Assembly: GCA_910587905.1 (NCBI GenBank)
Contig: CAJUOF010000108.1
Span: 1 to 20,584, forward strand
Source: an uncultured Lachnospiraceae bacterium
GTDB taxonomy: Bacteria; Bacillota_A; Clostridia; Lachnospirales; Lachnospiraceae
Direction of reading: 5' to 3'
DNA length: 20,584 nt
The translations under genes were made by a program, and so were the position numbers. Position 1 is the first letter of the stretch. Each line of letters starts with the position of its first letter. The notes beneath the pieces were generated by a model. That model searched no databases, had not been told where the DNA came from, and saw only the letters and a program-made list of their open reading frames with translations. Of this stretch, positions 1 through 7,121 are shown piece by piece.

Positions 1-1264
1 GCTGCTCATTCTCCTGTTCCTCGTGCTTCCGCTGTTTCTCTTCCTTGGCATCACAGAAGGAGTCCTTTTCTTCCGGACACACCTGCTCGGCATCGTCTGC
101 TTCTGGCTCCTCTACCTGGGAGCCCTGGACCGGAGGGCCAACAGGGGAGCACAGAAAAAACCATTGATCACCGGACTTCGCTCCAGGGACTTACAGAGGC
201 CCCTCCAGAAACGCATGATTCAAAGGTATCGTCTGTCCATGGCGATCTGGCTGATGGCGCCGCTCCTTTTCCTCCTGGCGCTGTTCTTGCCGATGGGCGA
301 ATATTTGAACTGGATGCTCAATGTTCATCCGCTTCCACTCCTGTTCCTCGTCCTGGCTTACCTGGGACTCTCCGCCGCCAGCATCCGATATCTGAAAAAG
401 AACCGCCGTCTGGCCGAAGATTTGGGAGCCTTCTTCCATCAGGTGGACGCAGTCCGGGAGGGAGACCTGACGGAACCCCTCGTCCTTCCGGCAGATTCAG
501 AGCTCGGGGAAGCCGCGGAAAGGCTCAACGAGATCCAACACGGTCTGGAAACCGCCCTCCAGGAAAAGCTGCGCAGCGAGCAGATGAAGGTGGAGCTGGT
601 CACGAACGTCTCCCATGACATCAAGACACCCCTCACCTCCATCATCAGCTACGTGGAGCTTTTAAAACAGGAGGAAGATCTTCCGATGCATGTAAGGGAA
701 TTCATTCAGATCCTGGGGGAAAAATCAGAACGGCTAAAGGCGATCGTACAGGACGTGTTCGAGGTCAGCAAGGCCGCCTCCGGCCAGCTTCCCATCGAGC
801 CGGAAACGCTGGATCTGAAAAAGCTTTTGCAGCAGACCCTGGCAGATATGGACACCCCGATCACCCAGAGCGGTCTCTTCATGAAACTCTCGTTTCCGGA
901 GGAACCAGTCACCGTCTTTGCGGACGGAAAACGGCTGTACCGGGTGTTCCAGAACCTGATCCAGAACGCCCTCTCCTACTCGCTGGAAGGTTCCCGCATC
1001 TTCCTGACCTTGAAGACGGAGGGAGCCGTGGCCCTGGTGTCCATCCGCAACACCTCCGCCAGAGAGCTCAACGAAACCACGGATTTCTCCGAGCGCTTCG
1101 TCCGCGGGGACGCAAGCCGCAGCGACGGCGGCAGCGGGTTGGGGCTCTCCATCGCCAAAAGTTTTGCGGAAGCCTGCGGCGGAACCCTGCGGATTTCCAT
1201 AGACGCCGATCTTTTCACCGTGACCGTCGCCTTCCCGGTCTGCCGGACTTTCCCCGGCCGGTAG
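1..1264 (+). CDS. Sensor histidine kinase, 5'-truncated by window edge
   Basis: This is the C-terminal part of a membrane sensor kinase that autophosphorylates on His and passes the phosphate to a response regulator, probably encoded to the left. The frame is open to base 2, so the GTG at 23 is probably not the real start. Numbering from 23, hydrophobic helices lie at about 1-35, 72-90 and 103-120. A HAMP-like linker follows at 137-185. The dimerisation/phosphoacceptor motif SHDIKTPLTSIISY carries His198. The ATPase domain has an N box with Asn311 and Asn315 (NLIQNALSYS), an F-box-like ERFVRGD, and the glycine box GGSGLGLSI at 369-377. The layout resembles VanS-like kinases of Firmicutes. The signal sensed is not evident. 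The gene ends 43 bp before a large palindrome and converges on the polymerase gene. Confidence 0.93.
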   Translation, partial: LLILLFLVLPLFLFLGITEGVLFFRTHLLGIVCFWLLYLGALDRRANRGAQKKPLITGLRSRDLQRPLQKRMIQRYRLSMAIWLMAPLLFLLALFLPMGEYLNWMLNVHPLPLLFLVLAYLGLSAASIRYLKKNRRLAEDLGAFFHQVDAVREGDLTEPLVLPADSELGEAAERLNEIQHGLETALQEKLRSEQMKVELVTNVSHDIKTPLTSIISYVELLKQEEDLPMHVREFIQILGEKSERLKAIVQDVFEVSKAASGQLPIEPETLDLKKLLQQTLADMDTPITQSGLFMKLSFPEEPVTVFADGKRLYRVFQNLIQNALSYSLEGSRIFLTLKTEGAVALVSIRNTSARELNETTDFSERFVRGDASRSDGGSGLGLSIAKSFAEACGGTLRISIDADLFTVTVAFPVCRTFPGR

Positions 1265-1306
1265 GGCCTACAGGAACCGGAAGCCCGGTCCTCCCATAAC
1301 TGAAAA

Positions 1307-1492
1307 ACGTCAAAAATGCCCATCCTTTTCCGTGGCAGACAATAGGAAGGGTTTGCGGATTTCACGAGCATAGCGCAGGCAATTTCAGCCGACCCGGTTT
1401 GATGGAGGTGAAATTGCCTGCCATAGGCGGCGCAGTGAAATCCGCAAACCCGACGTGTCTGACACGGAAAACGGAATGGGCATTTTTGACGT
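1307..1492. repeat. 186-bp imperfect inverted repeat (long hairpin) between convergent genes
   Basis: Three matched arm blocks nest around a 21-nt loop (1388-1408). Outer: 1307-1323 pairs with 1476-1492 (17 bp, ACGTCAAAAATGCCCAT). Middle: 1349-1365 with 1435-1451 (17 bp, GGGTTTGCGGATTTCAC). Inner: 1375-1387 with 1409-1421 (13 bp). Shorter matches (TTTTCCGTG, CAGACA) lie between outer and middle. On the - strand the structure is followed by TTTTT (1303-1307), so it can serve as the terminator of the cda operon. It is far larger than a normal terminator, so a MITE-like or REP-like repeat is possible. No clear target-site duplication was seen. Confidence 0.9.
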
Positions 1493-1500
1493 CCCCCGAC

Positions 1501-2862
1501 TCAGTTAACCGGACCGCTCTTCCGCCCTCCGGGGATCCATCCCACATAAAAATACAGGATTCCGGTGAGCGCCAGCCAGAACCAGGTGGTAGGGTTGCTG
1601 AACCAGGTGGTAAAAAAGGAGAACACCAGATACATGGCGATCTGGGCGTAAAACAACAGCGCCACCGGGTTCCTGCCCCGCGCCTGGAGGATAGTGACTT
1701 TTTTACAGGCCATGCCCAAAATCAATCCAAAAAGGAGGACGCCCGCCAGACCAAAGTCGTAATAGGCGTCATAGATCAGCGTCACCGTGGTCAGTTCCGT
1801 CTTTGTAATGTAAATCGGAAAGCTCACGAGCTCCGGTTTCAGGAATTTAAGGCCCGTCAGGGCAAAAACCGGGAATAACTGACGCAGCCCCAGAGTGTGA
1901 GCCGGCAATTCCCTCACCAGGCAATTAAAATTGTCGTAATTGTTGGCCACGTACATGTAAGGCTGGGTAATAAAGATGGGCATATCCTCATTTTTCATCT
2001 CAAAAATCCCGTTCAGATAGGCCACATCATGGTTTCTGGCCACAGTCAATCCCACATAGACGGGAACCAGCATGGCCAGCACCAAAAATACATACCGAAG
2101 CCGAATCCCGGGCCAGCAGACGACGGCCACGCAGACGGAGAGCAGCACCGCCAGCATCAACTGAAATCTGGACACGCAGAGGATTGGAATCGCCAGGGCC
2201 ATGAGCGAACAGAGCCCTAGCCGGAGCCATTCGAGGCGGGAAAGCTTTCCCTTCACCCTTCTGTAAATCACCGAAAGTGGCAGCACGAAAATGCTGCTGA
2301 CCGTAAAATAATGGACACCGGACAGATGAAAATAGGAATAAGCATGAGGCTTATCAGAAAACAGCGGCACTTCCCTGAGCACTGCAGCCTCCAGCAAAAA
2401 ACAGGCAATAGAAAGGAAGAGAACTCCATAAATGCAGTGAAGAAGCCTCCTGGCCGTCCGTTCCCCCTCGTTTGCCTTCCCAGAGCCATCCTCCGCTCCT
2501 GATTCTCCCTCTCTCACCGTCTTTCCCACAGACCGCTTTCTCTCCCAGACCGCTGCGGCCTCATATCCGAGGAGAAAGGCCGGATACACCAGGATCAGAC
2601 AAAGCCAGGTGACAGGCTCCCATTCCCCCGCCAGTCTGGAAAGCTTCATGGCGGAGAGCCCCATTCCGCCGGTCCAGAACAGGGCGAACACCGCCTCCAA
2701 CTGCAACAGCTTCTTTTCTTTTCGATAGTAATATAGGTATTCGCCAAACGCCAGCACAATAAAAAGGAAACCGGAAAACAAATATTCTCCGGTTTCTGCC
2801 ACGGCCGCCGCCACGGCACAGACGGCAAGATGGGCCGCCAAAAGGGCGGCCTTTCCTCTCAT
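1501..2862 (-). CDS. Wzy-like oligosaccharide repeat-unit polymerase (membrane)
   Basis: A 453-residue polytopic membrane protein with roughly ten to twelve hydrophobic helices. There is a long non-membrane stretch around residues 275-355 (VARNHD, then ITQPYMYVANNYDNFNCLV). This layout, and the YDAYYDFGLAGVLLFGLILG block after the loop, fit the O-antigen/oligosaccharide polymerase family. Members join lipid-linked repeat units at the outer face of the membrane. No glycosyltransferase or flippase genes are in the window, so the polymer is unknown. The start ATG overlaps the HPr stop as ATGA, and the only SD-like run (GGGAGA) abuts the ATG, so translation probably depends on coupling to HPr. 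It is the last gene of the cda operon. The family call rests on layout and motif feel rather than a catalytic signature. Confidence 0.75.
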   Translation of the reverse strand: MRGKAALLAAHLAVCAVAAAVAETGEYLFSGFLFIVLAFGEYLYYYRKEKKLLQLEAVFALFWTGGMGLSAMKLSRLAGEWEPVTWLCLILVYPAFLLGYEAAAVWERKRSVGKTVREGESGAEDGSGKANEGERTARRLLHCIYGVLFLSIACFLLEAAVLREVPLFSDKPHAYSYFHLSGVHYFTVSSIFVLPLSVIYRRVKGKLSRLEWLRLGLCSLMALAIPILCVSRFQLMLAVLLSVCVAVVCWPGIRLRYVFLVLAMLVPVYVGLTVARNHDVAYLNGIFEMKNEDMPIFITQPYMYVANNYDNFNCLVRELPAHTLGLRQLFPVFALTGLKFLKPELVSFPIYITKTELTTVTLIYDAYYDFGLAGVLLFGLILGMACKKVTILQARGRNPVALLFYAQIAMYLVFSFFTTWFSNPTTWFWLALTGILYFYVGWIPGGRKSGPVN

Positions 2863-3122
2863 TCTCCCAGGCCATTTTTCACGATCGTGATGATGGCCTC
2901 AAGAGCTTCTTTCTCGTCGGGTCCCTCACAGATAAACTCCAGTTCATCACCAGTCTTGATGCATGCTCCCAGCACACTGAGCACACTTTTGGCATTTGCC
3001 GTGATATTCTCAAAGCGGAATGTGACGGATGAGGCATAGTTCATCGCCTCTTTGCACAGCACTCCGGCCGGACGCAAATGCAGCCCGGTAGGATTTTTGA
3101 TAACCACCTTCTCGCTAACCAT
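2859..3122 (-). CDS. ptsH: HPr-family phosphocarrier protein
   Basis: HPr takes phosphate from enzyme I on His15 and passes it to sugar PTS enzymes II. In Firmicutes, HPr kinase also phosphorylates Ser46, linking it to carbon catabolite control. Starting at the ATG at 3122, the protein is 87 residues and His falls exactly at 15 (TGLHLRPAG) and Ser exactly at 46 (NAKSVLSVLG). AGGAGG lies 8 nt before this ATG but only 2 nt before the upstream in-frame ATG at 3128, so 3122 is chosen. The active-site loop is HLRPAG rather than the common HARPA, so this may be a second, specialised HPr paralogue. The gene is 33 bp after cdaR and overlaps the polymerase gene by 4 bases. No enzyme I is nearby. Confidence 0.93.
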   Translation of the reverse strand: MVSEKVVIKNPTGLHLRPAGVLCKEAMNYASSVTFRFENITANAKSVLSVLGACIKTGDELEFICEGPDEKEALEAIITIVKNGLGE

Positions 3123-3155
3123 GTACATATCCTCCTTTTCTCGCTTTCGTACCCT

Positions 3156-4583
3156 CTATCTGTCTTCCAAAGAACTGTCTCCGGCCAAGCTATCGGATTC
3201 CGGGACCGTGGCAGAAACACTCTCCGAAGGAGCATTCTCCCCAGATGTCTCCGTTCCCTCACCGGAAGTCTCCCCCGCACTGCCATTCTCTGAAGAACTC
3301 TCCTCCGAAGAGGACTCCTCACTCTCCGGCCTCGTGACAATCACCCGGACAGTTCCCACCGACACCTCAAAATAGTCTCTGTATTCTTCCGGAAGCTCAA
3401 TGACCGGCTCACAGGCATAGCTTCCCGGCTTGTCATATTCCTCCAGATCCAAAATCACTGTGATATCACTGGCACTCACCTGCTCAATATCCTCGGACAA
3501 TCCCCGTAAGCTGACGGTAATGCCGTCGTCCTCGCCAAATCGATACTCCAGTTCATCCGACATCCCGAGAAGCCGTATCTGATTTCTTCCAATATAAAAG
3601 CTTCTCTGCTCCAGCTTATCAATCTGATAAGTTACCTCTATGGTTTCCGGCTGTCCATCTGCCACCTCAAGACCCTTCGGCAGGTAATCCTGAACCTGAT
3701 AAATCTTGGTGATATTTTCACCGACACCTGTCAAATCTTCTACGATGGTCAGTTTGGCAAAATCGGCAATCTGAGACCTGGGCCCCGTCACCTGGATCAT
3801 CTGGGGGTCGCAGGTATAGTTGATGTATTTGCAGCCGTCGGCAACTGCATCCTGTCCCGTCACCTGGATGTCCACGCTGATCTGGTTCGTCTTCACCACC
3901 TCCAGCATAACCTCCGCCTCCGCGACATTCAAATGGATCCTGGGATCCGACAGATCCAGCTCATTCTTGCTCTCCTCATCCATGTATAGCTTCACCGGCC
4001 CGGTTTCCTGAACATTATCCGTGGCCCCGTTCACGTCCAACTCCACGCCCGCATGGTCGATTCTGGACATGACAGACTCCGGCGCCGTCACCCGGACACT
4101 CCCCGGCGACACAGTATTCTGGCTGAAGGTATAGGTTTCCTCCAGGCTCCCCCTGGGAATCACCCGGATCTCGAAGATCTTTGTTTCCATCCTTTCCACA
4201 TCCACCCGGACACTCCTTGTGATCTGCGTCCAGGACCGGATTAGACTCTTGTTATTTACCACTTCGATATTGACCGCCACGGAACTGGTGGCTCCATAGA
4301 TCTCATTCAGATCAATCGTCGCCGAAAAGTCATCGGCCGAAATTTTCCTTCTATCCTGCCTTCTGACTGTGACCTCCACGCTGACCGTCTTCTCTCCAGA
4401 CAGCTCATAGGTCAGATTATTGTCTGTGATCGCCTGTTTTTCATTGATCACCTTGATTGGAATCCCGCTGATGGTATAGGTATCCGTCGGATTGTCAATG
4501 TTGATCACGACTCCCCATAAAAGCACGGCAGCGATCACAGAAACGATCTTTAAAAGCAGATTATTTGTCAGCTTTTTTTTCAT
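3156..4583 (-). CDS. cdaR: CdaR, YbbR-domain regulator of the c-di-AMP cyclase
   Basis: CdaR is a membrane-anchored partner that modulates CdaA. The sequence starts with a Lys-rich N-terminus and one hydrophobic helix (about 10-28). About four YbbR-type beta-rich repeats follow, at roughly 40-130, 137-230, 235-320 and 328-417, presumably outside the cell. A low-complexity Ser/Glu/Gly tail runs from 419 to the end at 475 and includes SEESSSEESSSENGS. This tail is not part of the YbbR fold and could be a spacer in the cell wall. The gene overlaps the 3' end of cdaA by 23 bases. The start is preceded by GAAAGGA about ten bases upstream. Adjacency to cdaA makes the assignment firm. Confidence 0.94.
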   Translation of the reverse strand: MKKKLTNNLLLKIVSVIAAVLLWGVVINIDNPTDTYTISGIPIKVINEKQAITDNNLTYELSGEKTVSVEVTVRRQDRRKISADDFSATIDLNEIYGATSSVAVNIEVVNNKSLIRSWTQITRSVRVDVERMETKIFEIRVIPRGSLEETYTFSQNTVSPGSVRVTAPESVMSRIDHAGVELDVNGATDNVQETGPVKLYMDEESKNELDLSDPRIHLNVAEAEVMLEVVKTNQISVDIQVTGQDAVADGCKYINYTCDPQMIQVTGPRSQIADFAKLTIVEDLTGVGENITKIYQVQDYLPKGLEVADGQPETIEVTYQIDKLEQRSFYIGRNQIRLLGMSDELEYRFGEDDGITVSLRGLSEDIEQVSASDITVILDLEEYDKPGSYACEPVIELPEEYRDYFEVSVGTVRVIVTRPESEESSSEESSSENGSAGETSGEGTETSGENAPSESVSATVPESDSLAGDSSLEDR

Positions 4584-5451
4584 TTTTCTGCCATCCTTTC
4601 AAAATTTTCAGCTTCCTCCCTTTGCCGCCGTCATGTTCCGAAATCAAGAGCTGCAGTTCCTCCTTCAAAGTTTCCGGAGTCAGCTCCCGTTTCAGCGTCC
4701 CCTCAAAGGCCACCGAGACGCCGCCCGTCTCCTCCGAAACGATCACCGTGATGCTGTCGCTGGCCTCGCTGACGCCCACCCCGGCTCGATGCCTGGTCCC
4801 CAGGTCTTTGCTGATCTGCATATTGTCAGAAAGAGGCAGATAACAGGTAGCCGCTACCACCCTGTTTCCCCGCACGATCACGGCCCCGTCATGAAGCGGC
4901 GTGTTATGCTCAAAAATATTCAGCAGAAGCTGGCTGGTGACGATGCCGTCCACTTCGATCCCCGTTCTCTCATATTCTGCAAGCGTCGTCGTCCGTTCGA
5001 TCACGATCAGCGCCCCCGTCTTTACCTTACTCATCTCAAAAGTGGCCTTCATAATCTCGTTCATAGTCCTGCTGCTGAACTGGTTTTCCACCACTTTTCC
5101 ACTGTCCGAAATCAAAAGCCCCAGCATCTTCTTCTGTCCCAGTTGTTCCAAGGCCCTCCTTAACTCCGGCTGAAAAATGATCACCACCGCAATGATCCCC
5201 ACATTGATCGTCTTATTGGCCAGCCAAAGAATCGTATCCATGTGGAAGATCCACGCAATCAAAATAAACGCCACGAGGACGATAATGCCCTTTAAAAGTG
5301 CCCAGGCTCTCGTGCTCTTGATCCAGAGCATCACATTGTACAGGAGCACCGCAATGATCGCCATCTCGACCACGTCCGTGATCCGGATGTCAGGAATACT
5401 CTGAACCAGGTACGTTTTCATCCCCTCAAAAATTTTTGTTATGAGTTCCAT
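4561..5451 (-). CDS. cdaA: CdaA, membrane diadenylate cyclase
   Basis: CdaA condenses two ATP into the second messenger cyclic di-AMP, which controls potassium and osmolyte transport and wall homeostasis in Firmicutes. The 296-residue protein has three N-terminal hydrophobic helices (about 25-43, 52-70, 80-94) followed by the DAC domain. Both catalytic signatures are present: DGA at 188-190 (LHDGAVIV) and the RHR motif at 220-222 (LGTRHRAGVG). Length and layout are typical of CdaA/DacA rather than DisA. The start overlaps the upstream membrane-protein gene by 26 bases, with AAGGA just before the ATG. The tail after about 275 is Lys-rich (KGRKLKILKGWQKNEKK). The cda genes are not followed by glmM, unlike the standard cluster. 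Confidence 0.97.
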   Translation of the reverse strand: MELITKIFEGMKTYLVQSIPDIRITDVVEMAIIAVLLYNVMLWIKSTRAWALLKGIIVLVAFILIAWIFHMDTILWLANKTINVGIIAVVIIFQPELRRALEQLGQKKMLGLLISDSGKVVENQFSSRTMNEIMKATFEMSKVKTGALIVIERTTTLAEYERTGIEVDGIVTSQLLLNIFEHNTPLHDGAVIVRGNRVVAATCYLPLSDNMQISKDLGTRHRAGVGVSEASDSITVIVSEETGGVSVAFEGTLKRELTPETLKEELQLLISEHDGGKGRKLKILKGWQKNEKKADK

Positions 5452-6544
5452 CCTGTCCTTCCCCGTTCTCTGTCATTTTACCTGTCTTTTTTCCTGTATC
5501 TTTCTCAAACAAGACTCTGGTCTGCTCCAAGTCCTTTCTGGAAGTAAAGAGCTCTGCCGTATTGCTGAGCTCCTGGCGGAGTCCCATAAGCTCCTTTTCC
5601 ACACTTCTGTCATAGGAAGTCTTTGCATTGATCTTAGTCACCGTCACCTCCGGCTGGGTCACAGCCATCTTCGGGACCGCCTTTACGTAATAATAATAAT
5701 CATCGTCCTCAAACTGCACATGTTCCGTTCTGGAATAATCGAGGTGGAACACGAAAAACTCCAGCACCAATCCGCAGACAGCCGCCGCCACAGCCCCAAT
5801 AATCAGGGAACTGACCGGAAAACTGATGTTGGCAATAAACATCCCGGCAAAAAGCAGGGCCACATTAGACACAGACCCCACACCGATCGCAATCTCCCAG
5901 GAATGGCTCACCGACAAACGTCGGATGAAATAAACCACCAGAAGCGTGAGGGCGCAGGCCAGCACCATCACCCACATCTCCTTGTTCTGTAAAATCCCGT
6001 TGATCATCTGCGTATATCGTCCCGGCATGGAAAGGGAGCCGTTGGAGGCCAGCACTCCCACATTCTCCCGGACATACTTTAACATATAATAAACGATCAC
6101 GCCAAAGCTGACAGGAAGTACACTGAAGACGGATCCGACAAGCCCCATAATCAGCGGAATCACCAGAGGTATCCTACACAAAAAGAGCAAGGGCATCACA
6201 ATCAGCAAAACGCTGTCCCCCGGCTGAAACACATAATATAGGCAGAAAAAGAGTACACAGACAGCCGCAATCACAAAAAGCACTTCCAGCGACACCGCAT
6301 ACATGTGCAAAAGCACGAAGATACCCGCCAATACCACCACAAAACTATTTGGCAAAAAGGCACAGACCAGCGACACTGCCACTGCCATCCAATCGCGGTT
6401 GATCCGCTCCATATAACCAAGGCTCCGGCTAATCACAAGAAAGGCCGCAAGGGCCAGTACAAACCGAAACACTCTTATGATATGCCCGCCGAACCGGGCG
6501 TAAAATGTCTTGATCCGCTCACGCAGAACCAGAAGGGTTGTCAT
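5426..6544 (-). CDS. Polytopic membrane protein of unknown function upstream of cdaA
   Basis: I do not recognise a characterised family. The 372-residue protein has about eight to nine hydrophobic segments between residues 24 and 266. A cytoplasmic-looking C-terminal third follows. It opens with an acidic/aromatic cluster, FEDDDYYYYVKAVPK (278-292), then a charged, probably helical stretch (310-350) and a polar tail. The start is well supported by GGAGG nine bases upstream. It overlaps the previous gene by 26 bases and cdaA by 26 bases, so the three are almost certainly co-translated and may act together at the membrane. A role in controlling or scaffolding CdaA is inference from position only. 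Confidence 0.85.
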   Translation of the reverse strand: MTTLLVLRERIKTFYARFGGHIIRVFRFVLALAAFLVISRSLGYMERINRDWMAVAVSLVCAFLPNSFVVVLAGIFVLLHMYAVSLEVLFVIAAVCVLFFCLYYVFQPGDSVLLIVMPLLFLCRIPLVIPLIMGLVGSVFSVLPVSFGVIVYYMLKYVRENVGVLASNGSLSMPGRYTQMINGILQNKEMWVMVLACALTLLVVYFIRRLSVSHSWEIAIGVGSVSNVALLFAGMFIANISFPVSSLIIGAVAAAVCGLVLEFFVFHLDYSRTEHVQFEDDDYYYYVKAVPKMAVTQPEVTVTKINAKTSYDRSVEKELMGLRQELSNTAELFTSRKDLEQTRVLFEKDTGKKTGKMTENGEGQDGTHNKNF

Positions 6545-6968
6545 GCTTAAATTCCTCCGATTCCTTCCATACTTTTGCAGTCTCCTGCTCGTACAGACGG
6601 TTGATTTGCTTAAGGAGCGCCTGGTATTCCTTCACCTTCGCCCTGGCCTTCCGGTATTTCCTCCGGAACACAAAATAAGACGCCACAAGAAAGCAGGTCA
6701 GGAGGCATAAAAGAGCCACCCCGGCCCGAACTGCCATCTGAACCAGCTCCTCGATCTGTTTCGTCGTCATAAGGGGCTCCGCATAGTACAGAACCCACAT
6801 AAGGACAAACAGCGCATATCCAAATATAAAACAGAGCGCGGAGCGAATCATCTCATAACTGATATAATCGCTTCTGTAAAACCGGTTCAGCTTAAGCGCC
6901 CTTCTCTCCTCCTTCACCCGGAAGATTTCCGCTTTCGTCATCAGCTTCGTGCGTTCTGCATTTACCAT
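6519..6968 (-). CDS. Small membrane protein, first gene of the cda operon
   Basis: A 149-residue protein of unknown function. It has a basic N-terminal segment (ERTKLMTKAEIFRVKEERRALKLNRFYRSDY), then two hydrophobic helices at about 41-62 and 80-103. A charged, probably coiled-coil C-terminus follows (RRKYRKARAKVKEYQALLKQINRLYEQE). Both ends should face the cytoplasm. The ATG at 6968 has GGGAG eight bases upstream. The longer reading from GTG at 6977 abuts that same SD and is rejected. It sits directly behind the operon promoter and overlaps the next gene by 26 bases. Conserved position next to cdaA would make it a candidate partner, but no function can be read from sequence. Confidence 0.85.
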   Translation of the reverse strand: MVNAERTKLMTKAEIFRVKEERRALKLNRFYRSDYISYEMIRSALCFIFGYALFVLMWVLYYAEPLMTTKQIEELVQMAVRAGVALLCLLTCFLVASYFVFRRKYRKARAKVKEYQALLKQINRLYEQETAKVWKESEEFKHDNPSGSA

Positions 6969-6998
6969 ATTGTCCACTCCCAGTTAAGGTCTTATAAC

Positions 6999-7027
6999 AG
7001 TATAGCATACCATGCGGAAAATTTCGA
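6999..7027 (-). promoter_or_regulatory. Promoter of the cda operon
   Basis: Reading on the - strand: TCGAAA (7022-7027), 17-bp spacer, TATACT (6999-7004), with TG one base before the -10 (extended -10, TGCTATACT). It lies about 30 bases before the first start codon and downstream of the pgm terminator, so the cda operon is transcribed separately from pgm. Confidence 0.75.
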
Positions 7028-7055
7028 GAAGATATTATGATTTTTCTATAAACTG

Positions 7056-7092
7056 TAAAAACGACCGGAGGTTCCTCCGCCCCCGGCCGTTT
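7056..7092 (-). terminator. Rho-independent terminator of pgm
   Basis: On the - strand AAACGGCCGG (7083-7092) pairs with CCGGTCGTTT (7059-7068), ten pairs with one G-U. A 14-nt loop lies between them, and a run of Ts continues to 7057. It sits 30 bases after the pgm stop. Confidence 0.85.
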
Positions 7093-7121
7093 CTCACTGC
7101 ATCTTAAGAACCCTAAAAAGT

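Noticed and set aside
1399..1878. 159-codon + strand frame over the palindrome and polymerase 3' end
   Set aside because: It starts inside the hairpin, has no domain, and is a shadow of the polymerase gene.
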